A stretch of 64,000 nucleotides of DNA from Okapia johnstoni (taxonomy: Eukaryota; Chordata; Mammalia; Artiodactyla; Giraffidae): positions 100,817,461 to 100,881,460 of the forward strand of contig CM044307.1 in assembly GCA_024291935.2 (NCBI GenBank). Reading direction: 5' to 3'. The translations under genes were made by a program, and so were the position numbers. How positions within the stretch are numbered: position 1 is the first letter of the stretch; every line of letters begins with the position of its first letter. Shown piece by piece: positions 35,188 to 46,596 of this stretch. A model generated the notes under the pieces. It did no database searches. It was not told where the DNA came from and was given only the letters and a program-made list of their open reading frames with translations.

Positions 35188-35585
35188 AGTTTTGTGTTAT
35201 ACTTTAGTCGTTATAGGAGTTAACATATTTCAGGTAAAGTATTTAGAACCAAAGACTGATTATTCAAAAATGAACCACACTCCTATTAGTCAGGGTTCTA
35301 CATTTCTTGTCTAATAGTACCTCAATAGCAAGCTCTAGGACAGTAGCACATATAAGCTGCAAAAGCAGACCTTAGTGTTCCCTGTCTGTATATAGGGAGC
35401 TTCTTGGAATACCCCATTGGTACAGTTTTATGAGATAACTGATCTACCAGAAAAGCTCTAGCCTATCAATTGACCTATAATTAGCCCCAGGTATTCTTTA
35501 GGATACCAAAAGAGGTAGAATCTAATGACTCAAGTAGCTCAGAGGCACTATAACACTGTGAACAATGTTGAGTCAAACCACCCTA
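35188..35585. other. Unassigned sequence between two BovB pieces
   Basis: No gene-like frame and no nameable repeat. Confidence 0.35.
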
Positions 35586-36017
35586 TGGTTTTTCCAATAG
35601 TCATGTACAGATGTGAGAGGTGGATCATAAAGAAGCCTAGCTGCTGAAGAATTGATGCTTTCGAGTTGTGGTGCTGGAGAAGACTCTTCAAGAGTCCTTT
35701 GGACAGCACGGCGATCAAACCAATCATAAAGGAAATCAACCTTGAATAGTCACAGGAAGGACTGATGCTGAAGCTGAAACTACAATACTTTGGCCACCTG
35801 ATGAGAAGAGCTGACTCATTGGAAAAGACCCTGATGCTTGCAAAGACTGAGGGTTGGAGGAGAAGGGGATGACAGAGGGTGAGATGGTTGAATGGCATCA
35901 TCAATTCAATGGACATGAGTTTGAACAAACTCCAGAAGATAAGTGAAGGACAGGGAAGCCTGGAGTGCTGCAGTCCATGGGGTCACAAAGAGTTGGACAC
36001 AACTTAGCAGCTGAAAC
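35586..36017 (+). mobile_element. RTE-BovB 3' end, older subtype (plus)
   Basis: Opens tatggtttttccaatagtca and ends ggacacaacttagcagctga. The coding remnant is broken. Weak direct repeats (aaaccacc) sit on both sides. Confidence 0.88.
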
Positions 36018-36029
36018 CACCACTACCAC

Positions 36030-36190
36030 CCAGGTTCACATCCCAGCTGTGCAATGTATAAGCTTTGTTGTGACCTTGCAGTCACAACTGTATCTCATTT
36101 CTTCACTAGTATAATACAAAAATAAGAATAAACATATTTACTTCATATGACTATTTTGAGACAATACATGTGCCTAAAAACAATGTCTAT
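36030..36190 (+). repeat. MIR SINE (plus)
   Basis: caggttcacatcccagctgt (36031), tgtgaccttgcagtcacaac (36069) and ttcttcactagtataataca keep the MIR order; diverged. Confidence 0.6.
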
Positions 36191-36195
36191 TACAT

Positions 36196-36374
36196 GGGTG
36201 TGTTAGTCGCTCAGTTGTATCCAACTCTTTGCAACCCTATCAGCTGTAGCCCACCAAGTTCCTCTGTCCATGGAATTCTCCAGGCAAGAATACTGGAGTG
36301 GGTTGCCATTTCCTTCTCCAGGGTCTCTTGCATTGCAGGTGGATGCTTTAATCTCTGAGCTACTAGGCAAGCCA
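36196..36374 (-). mobile_element. Bov-tA SINE (minus), shortened
   Basis: The BovA unit in reverse (agctgtagcccaccaagttc, ggagtgggttgccatttcct) then a shortened tRNA-derived head (tgcattgcaggtggatgctt). Confidence 0.92.
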
Positions 36375-37649
36375 CAGTTAAACATAATTATTTGGGCTTA
36401 CTATTATTCCCAGAGATAGGTCCTTGTAAAGATGGAAAGGTAGGAATTTTCATGCTTTTTATAAGAACTTGTTACAAACTAAAAGTTCTATGCCCTAACT
36501 ATAGCTTCTACTTAATGCCATATTGCTTTCAAATAGAAAGGGGTGGAATCATTTTGTAAATTAACAACAAATCATATTTATCATTTGGGTGGGACTGAAG
36601 ACAGTAAAGAGGAGTTTTTTGAGTGAGGAAAGGGCCTATGTGAATTAGCCAATAAGACCCAACCGAAAAAGAACTGTATGAGATAACTATGACAACAATT
36701 AAAATGAATCTTCAAAGTATATTTCAAAATATAATCTCCACTAATTACTCTGTCCTTAAAAAAACATTTTTTGATCTTTGTAAGAACTACATAAAATTAA
36801 AATACTTCATGCTGTTCACTATGAATTTCACTCCTAAGGGGGGGAAAAAAAAAGTTAATGCATTAATAGAACATATGAATAAAAAAACCCACAAACCTTC
36901 AATTTCGAGGGTTAGTCATTGTAAAAGGTGAATACTATCAGTTCAAATTATTTAAGCATTTCTCAATTAAGTTTATGCAACTCTATTAAAACAAAGAATG
37001 TAGCTGTGGCTAAGAAAGTTAGTATTACTGACTTGAAAAGGCAAAGAAGAAAAAAATGTATCAATTCCTAACTTCTTATGATGTCTAACAAAAATCACTT
37101 TGTAACTTTACCACAGAATTCTGAAGATAAGAATTATAAAATACTGATCTAAAACCCAAGTCTTTCTCAGTAAATAGGAAACCTACAGTATCAAATAAAA
37201 TTAAAGGGAGACTAGAAGGAATAGTTTAATCTCTGGGCTGAACTACTGAAATGGCTTCCAAGCTGCTACTTTTCATAACTATCAAATTAATTCTCCAGTA
37301 GACTTTAATTCATTAACTTCAGTGTTGCAAATTCTTTACCATTTTATACACCAGGTATATACTTTTAGGCTTGCCACCATCCATTCTTGCAACCTTCTTC
37401 ACAGACTATTTTCCATTTCCGAAAGCTGAACCTCCTTCAGACCCAAAACCCTGACTGCATTTCCATCACTTGGGTTTAGCTCCTTCCTCACTCGCCTCCT
37501 TCAGCACATTTTAAAGATAGTGAAAAATTCTAGCTTACCCTTGTTTATGAATCATCTCAAACATACAAATCATAGAATTATTATACCCTCCCCCACTTAG
37601 TATGCCTTTAAACATGTTGTAAAAATACCAGTGTTCAACTGAAGAGCCA
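36375..37649. other. Unassigned intronic sequence
   Basis: No gene that I recognise. Part of 37400-37550 is pyrimidine-rich and could belong to the L2 that follows. An 80-codon plus frame at 36689-36931 has no domain features. Confidence 0.35.
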
Positions 37650-38565
37650 TCTGAGAAAAGATCTCTTGTCTGAACTATTGCAATAGCCTCTGGAATTGGT
37701 CTCCTGGTAGAACTTCCTCTTCTCTCTTCCCCCATGCCTCAATCTTTTCAATAGGTAGCAGATGTCACTTAAAAATGCAAATCTGATTACATTAAGGCAA
37801 TTAAATCTCCGATGCATTTCGAGAGCTCTCAGTATGAAATGTATGTGGGCTTCCCTGGTGGCTCAGATGGTAAACAGTCTGCCTGCAATGCAGGAAATTG
37901 GATTTGATCCCTGGGTCGGGAAGATCCCCTGGAGAAGGAAATGCCAACCCATTCCAGTATTCTTGTCTGGAAAATCCCATGGACAGAAGAGCCTGGTAGC
38001 CTACAGTCCACGGGGTCACAAAAAGTCTGGACATGACCGAGCGACTTTCACTCACTGAGTCCTACTAGATCTGACCTCTGCCCACCTCTCTATACATCTT
38101 GTGGCACCACTCTTCTCCTCATTAATGTGCTCTGGACATACTTCCACTGGATTCTTCCACTCTTCCGCTAGGCTGTGCTCCCTCTGTCCTTCCTATGAAG
38201 GGCTTTTCCATGTTGTTTCCTTTGTCCTATTCCTCAGCATTTCACCACTAAGACTCTACCTCTCCTCCCTTTACCAACTCTACCAAGTTATACCAATTCA
38301 TCCTTCAGCTCTCAGTTCAACCATCACTTCCAGAGACTCCACCTAAACTCTCAAATCCTTTTATTTCCTTTATTATTTATTTTTAATTGAAATATACTGG
38401 ACATATATACAGCATTTTGTGCTTTTCCTTCAAAATACTCAACACTGATTGATTATCTGATTAATGAAAGCAAAGACTGGTCTGTATTCCTTAGCTCCTA
38501 GTACCAAGCTTGGCACATACAAGGCACTCAACAAACATTGTTAAATTCATGAAATATTGATAGTT
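37650..38565 (+). mobile_element. L2 3' region (plus), split by a SINE
   Basis: tgaactattgcaatagcctc (37671), cttaaaaatgcaaatctgat (37768), then after the SINE ctctgcccacctctctatac, catccttcagctctcagttc (38299) and the terminus aaggcactcaacaaacattg (38521) keep the L2 order. A Bov-tA lies at 37848-38055. Confidence 0.75.
37848..38055 (+). mobile_element. Bov-tA SINE (plus)
   Basis: tRNA-derived head (gcttccctggtggctcagat, tgcctgcaatgcaggaaatt) then the BovA unit, ending gagcgactttcactcac. Confidence 0.95.
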
Positions 38566-38699
38566 CAATCACCAGCTAATCAGTATAAGAGAATCTCTGC
38601 CCTCTATAAACATAAATTCTACCAATTTTAGGAATGAATTAGTTTAGTAAGCAGCCTTAGCAGTCTCTTGTGAAATTTTAGCTTTAAAAAGTATATTGC

Positions 38700-38901
38700 A
38701 TTCAGTTGTTAAGTCATCTCCAACTCTTTGTGATGACATGGACTAGCCTGCCAGGCTCCTCTGTTCATGGGATTTCTCAGGTAAGAATACTGGACTGAGT
38801 TGCCATTTCCTATTCCAGGGTATCTTTTCAACCCAGAGATCAAACCCGTGTCTCCTGCACTGGCAGGTGGATTCTTCACCACTGCACCACCTCAGAAGCC
38901 C
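38700..38901 (-). mobile_element. Bov-tA SINE (minus)
   Basis: The BovA unit in reverse (gcctgccaggctcctctgtt) then the tRNA-derived head (tctcctgcactggcaggtgg, ccaccacctc-type end near 38890). Confidence 0.92.
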
Positions 38902-39292
38902 GGAAAGTGTATTAACCCACAGTAAATGCTTATATGTCTAACCTAGCAAAAGAGACAACTTTTCAAAATATTTGAATTCATTTGAAATCTCATAACTTTT
39001 TATACCAGCAATATCTAAGAATTCTGGTTTCTCTACATCCTTTCCAGTATTTAATATTATCAGTCTTAAAATTTAGCCATTCTGGTGGATATATACTAAT
39101 ACTTTACTGTGATGAACAACATTGAATATACTTTAACATATACTTTCATATATATATTGAAAATATAACAATATACTTTCTGATGAACAATATTGAATAA
39201 TTTTTTTTATGTTTATCACCATTGAATATTTGCTTTTGTGATGTGCTTGTATATTTTTTCTTACTGATTTGTAGTTTATTACATATATACAC

Positions 39293-39499
39293 CAGGCTTC
39301 CCTGGTGCTCAGACGGTAAAGAATCTGCCTGCAATGCAGGAGACCTGGGTTTGATCCCTGAATTAGGAAGATCCCCTGGAGGAAGGATGGCAACCCACTC
39401 CAGTATTCTTCCTGGAGAATTCCCATGGATAGAGGAGCATGGCGGGCTACAGTCCATGGGGTTGCAAAGAGTCAGACACGATTGAGCAACTAAGCACAC
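39293..39499 (+). mobile_element. Bov-tA SINE (plus)
   Basis: tRNA-derived head (tctgcctgcaatgcaggaga) and BovA unit (cccactccagtattcttcct, gagtcagacacgattgagca). ACATATATACAC before it and acatatacaca after it may be a target duplication. Confidence 0.95.
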
Positions 39500-39894
39500 A
39501 TATACACAATCCCTGAATATAAACTCTATGTTATGTCAACTCTACGTGAGACAAGTATCTTCCCATCCTGAAGCTTAATTCTCTTAATGTTATCTTTGGA
39601 GGGAAAGAAATTCTTCATTGTAATGTACTCCAATTAATCAGTCTTTTCTTTTACAGTTAATGATTTTTGTGTCCAGTTTAAACATATTTTCCCCACCTCA
39701 AGTTTATGAAGACATCTTAATGTCTTACCTTCTTCAATATCTATTATTACATATTTCACATTTAGATCTGCAATCTACCCCAAATTGATCTTTGTGTATG
39801 ATGTAAGGTATAGGATGTCAACCCTTTTTCCATATGGGTAGGCTGAGTGAGTTCCATTTATTTTCCATCAGAGTAAATAACTCCTTTCACCTTT

Positions 39895-40165
39895 TTCATT
39901 CTTTTTAAATTTTTATTTTTATATTGGAATAAAGTTGATTAACAGTGTTGTATTAAGTTTCAGGTATACAGCAAAATGATTCAGTTATATATAATACATG
40001 TATCTATTTTTTTTTTAATTCTTTTCCCATTTATGTTATTACAGAGTATTGAGAGAGTTCCCTGTGCTATAGAGTAGGTTCTTGTTGATTATCTGTTTTA
40101 AATATAGCAGCATGTACATGTCAATTTCCAAATTCCCAACCTATCCCTTCCCCTGCACCTTTCTG
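39895..40165 (-). mobile_element. L1 3' end (minus), nested
   Basis: ttgattaacagtgttgtatt, ttcaggtatacagcaaaatg (39960) and gttccctgtgctatagagta (40057) are the reverse of an artiodactyl L1 3' UTR. The older L1 resumes on the right (about 40180). Confidence 0.8.
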
Positions 40166-40225
40166 TTTTAAAGATTAACCAGGCTATATTTGGCCTTTTT
40201 CATTGATCATCAGACCGTCATTTTT

Positions 40226-40254
40226 CTCTCTCTCTCTCACACACACACACACAG
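40226..40254. repeat. (TC)n(AC)n microsatellite
   Basis: TC dinucleotides run directly into AC dinucleotides, inside an L1 remnant. Confidence 0.93.
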
Positions 40255-40799
40255 CTGGGATTTTGGTTCGGCTTGTGTTGAATCTGTGATTGGTTTAGAA
40301 TTAACTTCTTTATAAGAGTCAACCTTCCAAACCATGAACCTAGTATATCTTTTCATTTATTTAGCTCACAAGCTCTGAGAAACCCTTACAGGAAGTCTGG
40401 CAAGGTTAACATTCTCATTCTCTCAAAAATGTAATGGTGGAATTTTCCAGAAGCTATATATGTGAAATCACAACATACTACATGCAGAAATTGTTACAAG
40501 AATCCATATATCTTCTATTAAGCAAGACATTAAAAATTGCAAAATGTAAAACAATGCCATTCTTCATTAAAATTTTTGACTTTCAAAATGCTTATTTTCC
40601 ATTAACATGTTCACGAACTTTCTGGACAACCCACTATATTTGCATATGAGTTATTTTAAAACAAATAAATATTTTAAAGATTTTTGAGTTTTAGTTTCTA
40701 ATTCGTTAAATACTGGAAGACAGTCAACACAAGCAAAATGGTCTTTGGGTTCTTCCCTATTAAAATAATAGTAGGCAAAAAATAATAGTAACCAACAAA

Positions 40800-41000
40800 T
40801 TAGTATTATTATTTTATTGAGATAATTATAGATTCACAGGTAGTTGTTAAAACAGATATTACTTTGCCCAGTTTTCCTTAATGATAAAATTATGTGAAAG
40901 CTATATACAGTAATATTATATCCATGACACTGACATCGATATAATCCATCTAACTGAGATTTCCCCAGTTTTACATACCCTGTGTGGTGTAGTCTGTTCA
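40800..41000 (-). mobile_element. Old L1-like fragment (minus)
   Basis: gataattatagattcacagg (40821), agttgttaaaacagatatta and gatttccccagttttacata (40958) follow old L1 in reverse. Confidence 0.55.
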
Positions 41001-42292
41001 AATTTTAAGATTATAAAAGGGCTTTGAAAGAGAAAGGTTTAAGAACTGCTGATCTAAGATTTAAAATTTATGCTTTTTCATTTTTATAGACTGTATATTT
41101 AAATAATCAATATTTGCTTCCTTATAAATTCAATTCTAGCTTTGTCTTCCTCATATTCTCATAATACACTAGTCAGAATGACAGAGTAGGTATGTTTGTT
41201 CAGAGAGAATCAGCCCCACCAGCTCCTGTTGATGACCTCAGATGATATACGAGTAACCTAAAAGGTGGATCAATTGATCCCTTTCCCGAGAACCCAGAAT
41301 TAGAACTCAGAAGGTGATCAATTTCTCTGGATACCTAGACCAGATATAAACTCTGAAATTGTTGGTAGCCTTTTATTTTTCCTTCTGAACTGAGAAAACA
41401 AGAAACCTGCCTTGCTGTAAAAAAGAATCAAGTGGATTTGTTAGAAAAAATGATGAGAAACATAGAGGACTTCCTGCGTTGCATATACTTCTTGGCTCTA
41501 ATTCATTCCAGAAGCCCAGATTCTATAAGATATCTCTATAATCTTACAATGAATTACTTTATTTAGGCTAGTTCTAATGGATTTTTCCTACTTAAAACAA
41601 AGAATTCTAATTAATATGTGCAAGAGGTCCTTCTACCGTTTTCCTACTAGTGGCTCTCCTAATACCAAGGCTAAGGATTGATTTGTGGTTGTGAAAACTG
41701 CTCCCTTTGTTTTTTCAAGGGACTCAAAAGAAATAGTTGAGCTGATGATTGGAGGAGGGGGGATCTTAGGGCATATGAAGAATTACAAGTGTGTGTCTAT
41801 AACTATGTATAAATTTGTTAACAATTCTAGCAAAAGGATTGGAATACAGTTGTTTTTTTTTTTCCTGTAGAAATAATTTTGTTACACAAAGCCATTCAAC
41901 TAGTGAGTAATGAAAAAAAAAAGCTGTCATTGGTAGGATCTGCTGAAACAGCCTACAAATCAAAAACTGTAGGACTTAGACACAGTTCTACAGATGTGAT
42001 TTCACAAGGTAAAGAAACAGATTTTTTAAAAAATCTGGACTAAACACTAATTTAGCTTTACACTGAATTAGTACATTTTAAAATGATTATACTCTGATCA
42101 GACACTAGGCTTGCTTTTAAATTTTCAAGCAACCTTTTTCTCATGTTTGTCAAAGATGGTCTCTACCAATCTATAGTTATCAATATTTTAATGCAGAAAT
42201 GTCAATTAATACCCATTATCTTTTCATTTTATTTTTTAAAACCTACTATTTCACACTTTTTGGAGTTCTCTCTCAGCTTCTACAGTTTTATC
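41001..42292. other. Unassigned sequence
   Basis: No gene that I recognise. 41160-41420 is less AT-rich and may be an old LTR or DNA element that I cannot name. Confidence 0.3.
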
Positions 42293-42378
42293 TATTTGGG
42301 GTTAGCTGAAAAGTTCATTTGAGTGTTTCCATACCATCTTACAGAAAAACTCCAACAAACTTTTGGTCAACCCAATAC
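42293..42378. mobile_element. Mariner-type MITE
   Basis: An 80-base near-palindrome: ggttagctgaaaagttcatt at the left and aacttttggtcaacccaata at the right pair as terminal inverted repeats, with TA at each border. This is the common ruminant mariner-derived mini-element. Confidence 0.85.
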
Positions 42379-43112
42379 TACAATGTTGAATGAGATAGAG
42401 TCAAGAACATAAGGACCACCACTTTAGTCTTCCCTCTGGACTGACACTGAGTGATTCATCAGTAGGCTGACGAGTAGTGATGAGTATACAGTGGTTCATC
42501 CAGCGGTTAATCCATATAATCCTGCTAATATTCATGTCAGATTTCTGTCACGTTGACCACAAAGATCTAACAAGAGAGTGTCCAAGTGCTGTACTGCAAA
42601 ATCAAGCTACATTTGCAAAACTTCCCTCATTTGAACTTGCTAACCTTGCCAAAAAAAAGGAAGTGAAGATAGGTCAACATAAAACTTGTTTTCAGAAAAC
42701 TCAAATTGGCATCCAGTGATCAACATAACCTCTTCTAAAACTATCCACTTAATAATGGATATTAGAATTCTGCCAGTCAGAGTACTAGACCATTTTAAAC
42801 AAATGCACAGGTAAATTAAATGCTGTACCATCAGTTATTTCCTTCTTCCTAGTCTTGATCCATTTCACAACTCCTAAGAGCCCTCTTTTCACTGTCTTCA
42901 AAAAAGTTTTCATAAAATTCATGTAACTCTAGGCTTCAACATTCCTGATTCTATTCTTAGAGATTTGTAGCCATTTTTGCAATTCATTCTTAAAAGAGAT
43001 ATTCATCATTAAGTGGTTTTCATATTCATATAAAACAAGGTAAAAGAGCTCACCATGTAAAAATTGCTTCTCTAGCTTTTAAAATCTCTTTGTTCTTCAA
43101 GACTATCTGCCA
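42379..43112. other. Unassigned sequence
   Basis: An 80-codon plus frame (42477-42719) is open but resembles nothing I know. No repeat recognised. Confidence 0.3.
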
Positions 43113-43113
43113 T

Positions 43114-43335
43114 GGGACCTCCCCGGTGGTCCAGTAGTTAAGGATCCACCTTGCAAAGCAGGAGACTTGGGTTTCAATCTCTTGTTGGCAAACTAAGGTC
43201 CATGTGCCGTGGAGCAACTATGGTTGTGCCATAACCGCTGAGCACAAGAGCCACAACTACAGAGTCTGTGCACTGCAACAAAAGATCCCTTGCGCTGCAA
43301 CCAAGACCCAACACAGCCAAATAAATATTTTAAAA
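43114..43335 (+). mobile_element. CHR-2 type SINE (plus)
   Basis: tRNA-Glu-derived head (ggacctccccggtggtccag, aggatccaccttgcaaagca) then the CHR body (ccgctgagcacaagagccac, gcaaccaagacccaacacag) and an A-rich tail. Confidence 0.92.
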
Positions 43336-43339
43336 CAAA

Positions 43340-43995
43340 CCAAAAACTCCAACTATTTGCCTTTTTTGAAATTCTGCTGATTATTTTCTCAGTAGTCTAT
43401 TTGCCAAAAGCTTCAAAATACATCCAACTAAACTCCTAATTCATTTTCTTACTTGTAAAACTCTCCCGAGGTGGCCATTCTAATGATAATCAGTCTTTCC
43501 TTATGAAATAAAAGGTTCAGAGAAAAGAATGGCATAATACAGAAATACTTAACCACCAATACCAGCTTCCTTGAGTGGCTAAAGACTAAAACACTAATAT
43601 TCATTCTGTCACTGTCTCTGAATTTAGTTCTGAATACATTATTGGAAGTGGCCATTTAGGCATTTTTCTCCAGTCCAGATGCATCTTCATTACTTTTTTC
43701 TGCTTGTTATAAACAACTCAAAGATGGCATAATCCGAGTAATTCCCTCTCAGAGATAGCCATTAAGAATTGGGGTAACATCCTCAGATTTACTTTCTATG
43801 CAAATGTTTCCCCCCAAATGGAATCATATCATACATACTGTCTTGCCACTTTTTGTCACTTAAGTGTATTTAAAAGGGAACAATTTACATACCATCAGTC
43901 AATCTCACACATAAAACAAACATATACATAATCTTCCTCCAACACTAAGTAAGATTGGCTTTAAATGTCAAGAGTAAGTTAAAAAGGGCGGAAAA
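43340..43995. other. Unassigned sequence
   Basis: No gene-like frame. 43730-43900 may include old L1 wording (ggaatcatatcatacatact) but too short to assign. Confidence 0.3.
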
Positions 43996-43997
43996 GG

Positions 43998-44110
43998 GAC
44001 TTCCCTGGCAGTCTAGTGGTTAAGACTCCATGCTCCCACTGCAGGGGGTACAGGGTCTACAGGTCAGGGAACTAAGATCCCAACTGCCTCATGGCATGGC
44101 CAGGGAAAAA
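43998..44110 (+). mobile_element. CHR-1 type SINE (plus)
   Basis: gacttccctggcagtctagt, gactccatgctcccactgca and ggtcagggaactaagatccc define it; it ends in an A-run. Confidence 0.9.
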
Positions 44111-44119
44111 AAAGCAGTG

Positions 44120-44133
44120 GGGGGGGGGGGGGG
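44120..44133. repeat. G14 homopolymer after SINE tail
   Basis: Fourteen consecutive G directly after the CHR-1 A-rich tail. Unusual for such an AT-rich region. Confidence 0.9.
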
Positions 44134-44477
44134 AATGCCATGATAATTTTGAGTTGAGGTTTAGTAATATAATAACCATTTCCTATTTCATTTAAGCTAA
44201 AACAAATACAATGATGTCTGCTCAAGGTCAAAATAAACCACACAATCTTTTTGTAGAACTGCTACTTTTTTCATTAACTGTGCACCTTAAAAAAAAAACA
44301 ACAGTAAAATATGCAAAAGAAGTCACAAATACTCAAAGGAACTCTAGAAATATTTTCAGCAAAAAAGAAAAAATATATCAATGTAAAAGTTTCTTGTTTA
44401 AAAACAGTATTTTACTTTTATTTTCCCAGAAAACACAACTTTGTAAATCTAAAAACTGAAAAAAGTTAAAAGACATC

Positions 44478-44598
44478 TTTTTCTTTTCTGGCCACTCTGC
44501 AAAGTTTGCAGCTACTTAGTTCCCCAACCAGGAATCAAACCCATGATCCCTGCAATGAAGTCTGGAGTCCAAACTACTAGATTGCCAGGGAATCCCCA
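44478..44598 (-). mobile_element. CHR-1 type SINE (minus)
   Basis: Reverse CHR-1: cttagttccccaaccaggaa, catgatccctgcaatgaagt and the closing ctagattgccagggaatccc. Confidence 0.88.
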
Positions 44599-45284
44599 GA
44601 GACTGTTACATGATTTTTTAACTGTACAATTCTTAGCAAAAATCAACATGCTTTGAGAAAATGTACTCTCATCTTTCATTTTAACCTATGACCTTATTTT
44701 CACAGTGCATTATTTAAGGCAATAAAAGACTGCTGGATTGTTACTACTACCACTCCTTTATTGCTTTCCAACAGTTTTGTGCTCTAGCTCTCCCCATACC
44801 CCTAAAAATACACACTCCACTTCCTCCTACAATACCATAAAAATAAAGTTCTTAATTAATTCTTCTGAAGTGAAAGGCACAGAAAACACACACACACAAA
44901 ATTTTGCATGTGTTTTTGTAGTTCACCAAAACCCTAAAGAAAATCTACCATGAATCCTTATCCTTGTGCTTTTCCTGTGGCTTTGTAAATTCACTTCTAT
45001 TTGCTACTCAAATACACCTAAGAAAATAGACATATCTAAGGAAACAGACTAAGATAAAAAAAACCCTCTTAACGATTTTTATGTATTATTTGTAAGTAAG
45101 CCATCTCTCAATATCCTACATATCCTTTAGCATATATTTCACACTTCACTTTGATTTCTTGTTTACTGCCTGTCTGCCCCAAATTGCATTCAAATATACT
45201 CTGCTTCTGAGCTATAGAGTAAGCACAAAGTAAGCATTAACTGAATGAATACACTCTGTGAAAAGCACTCCATTCACCCAGCTG
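44599..45284. other. Unassigned sequence
   Basis: No gene-like frame. A short (AC)n tract lies at 44886-44898. Confidence 0.35.
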
Positions 45285-45691
45285 TCCAAACTGGAAACCA
45301 AGTGCACACACATCTTTGCTTCTATACCCTCATGTCAAACCACTTCCAATTCCTACCAATTCTATTTCTTGAATATGTCCTGAGTCCATCTACTATTTTC
45401 CAACTAGATCGCCACTAAGCTAGTTCAACTGTCTTAGACTACTCAAGTTTCTGAACTAGTTTCCCTGCCTCAAGTCTTGTCCTCTTTTCAGCTGCATTCT
45501 CCATGCTGCAGCCAAAGTGATTCTTCTTAAAGAGAAAATCTGATTTTCTCATTTAGCCTGATAAAATCCTTCAACACCTCTACCTACCTCCAGCTCTTTG
45601 CACATACTAGTCCCTCTCTCTGAAACAGTTTGCTGTACTCTCTTTTCTCTTACAACTTTGGCTAACATTTACTCATCATTCAACAGCTAAA

Positions 45692-45966
45692 TGGAGAAGG
45701 CAATGGCACCCCACTCCAGTACTCTTGCCTGGGAAACCCCATGGACGGAGGAGCCTGGTAGGCTGCAGCCCATGGGGTCGCCAAGAGTTGGATATGACTG
45801 AGCGACTTCACTTTCACTTTTCACTTTCATGCACTGGAGGAGGAAATGGCAACCCACTCCAGGCTTCTTGCCTGAAGAATCCCAGGGACGGAGGAGCCTG
45901 GTGGGCTGCCGTCTATGGGGTCGCACAGAGTCAGACACGACTGACGTGACTTAGCAGCAGCAGCAG
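45692..45966 (+). mobile_element. Bov-A2 SINE dimer (plus) with TSD
   Basis: Two BovA monomers (first opening ggagaaggcaatggcacccc; second opening near 45837 and containing gtgggctgccgtctatgggg), then a (GCA)n tail. An 11-bp duplication (caacagctaaa) flanks it at 45681-45691 and 45967-45977. Confidence 0.96.
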
Positions 45967-46136
45967 CAACAGCTAAAAAAAATAACTTTCTTCAGGAAGT
46001 TTTCCCTTTCCCCAAATCAAGGTGAGATGTGCCTTCATCAACTTCCATACCACTATGTACTACAACCATTATATATCATTACTCGCAACTGACATAAATG
46101 TATAATTTCATTAAATGTGTAATTTCCTTGTGTGAA

Positions 46137-46348
46137 AAGTGAAAGCATTAGTTGTTCAGTTGTGTCTGACTCTTTGTGACACCACGGAGTGTAGCCTGAC
46201 AGGCTCCTCTGTCCATGGGATTCTCCAGGCAAGAACACTAGGGTGGGTTGCCATCGCTTCTCCAGGGGATCTTCCCGACCCAGGGACTGAACCCGGGTCA
46301 CTGCACTGTAGGCAGATACTTCACCACCTGAGGCACTAGGGAAGTCCC
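46137..46348 (-). mobile_element. Bov-tA SINE (minus)
   Basis: BovA unit in reverse (agttgtgtctgactctttgt, gtagcctgacaggctcctct) then the tRNA-derived head (ggatcttcccgacccaggga). Confidence 0.94.
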
Positions 46349-46596
46349 ATAATAACCGTATATTTACCCGTATATCTAACACACTGCAAGCTGTGTTAGG
46401 GCAAGGACAGTAACTGGCCATCTTCTAGGTCATCGTAACGATACTGAGGAATACCAAGCCCAAGCTGGGGCTGGGGAACTGGTAGAAGAGAATTACAGCC
46501 TCAGTTTTTAGTGGTGAATAGTGATCAATACATAAAAAATACAACAGCTTACTGTAAATTTATTCACACATTATATAACAACCCATTTCAAATGTA

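Larger units (their letters stand above)
39000..40400 (-). mobile_element. L1 (minus), interrupted
   Basis: Reverse L1 wording on both sides of the insertions: ctctacatcctttccagtat (39031), gttaatgatttttgtgtcca (39657), caaattgatctttgtgtatg (39782), then gtcaaccttccaaaccatga (40318-40337). A Bov-tA lies at 39293-39499 and a second L1 3' end at 39895-40165. Confidence 0.8.
45285..46440 (+). mobile_element. L2 3' region (plus), split by two SINEs
   Basis: ccaatttctatttctt-type wording, then ctgcattctccatgctgcag (45492), ctgataaaatccttcaacac (45559), ctctttgcacatactagtcc (45593), and after the first SINE tcttcaggaagttttccctt (45989) keep the L2 order. Bov-A2 sits at 45692-45966 and Bov-tA at 46137-46348. 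Confidence 0.75.

Noticed and set aside
37848..38055. Functional tRNA gene
   Set aside because: The tRNA-like box A/B wording belongs to the head of Bov-tA SINEs and cannot be a mature tRNA.
42477..42719. 80-codon plus frame
   Set aside because: No homology recognised, no signals; kept only as part of an unassigned stretch.
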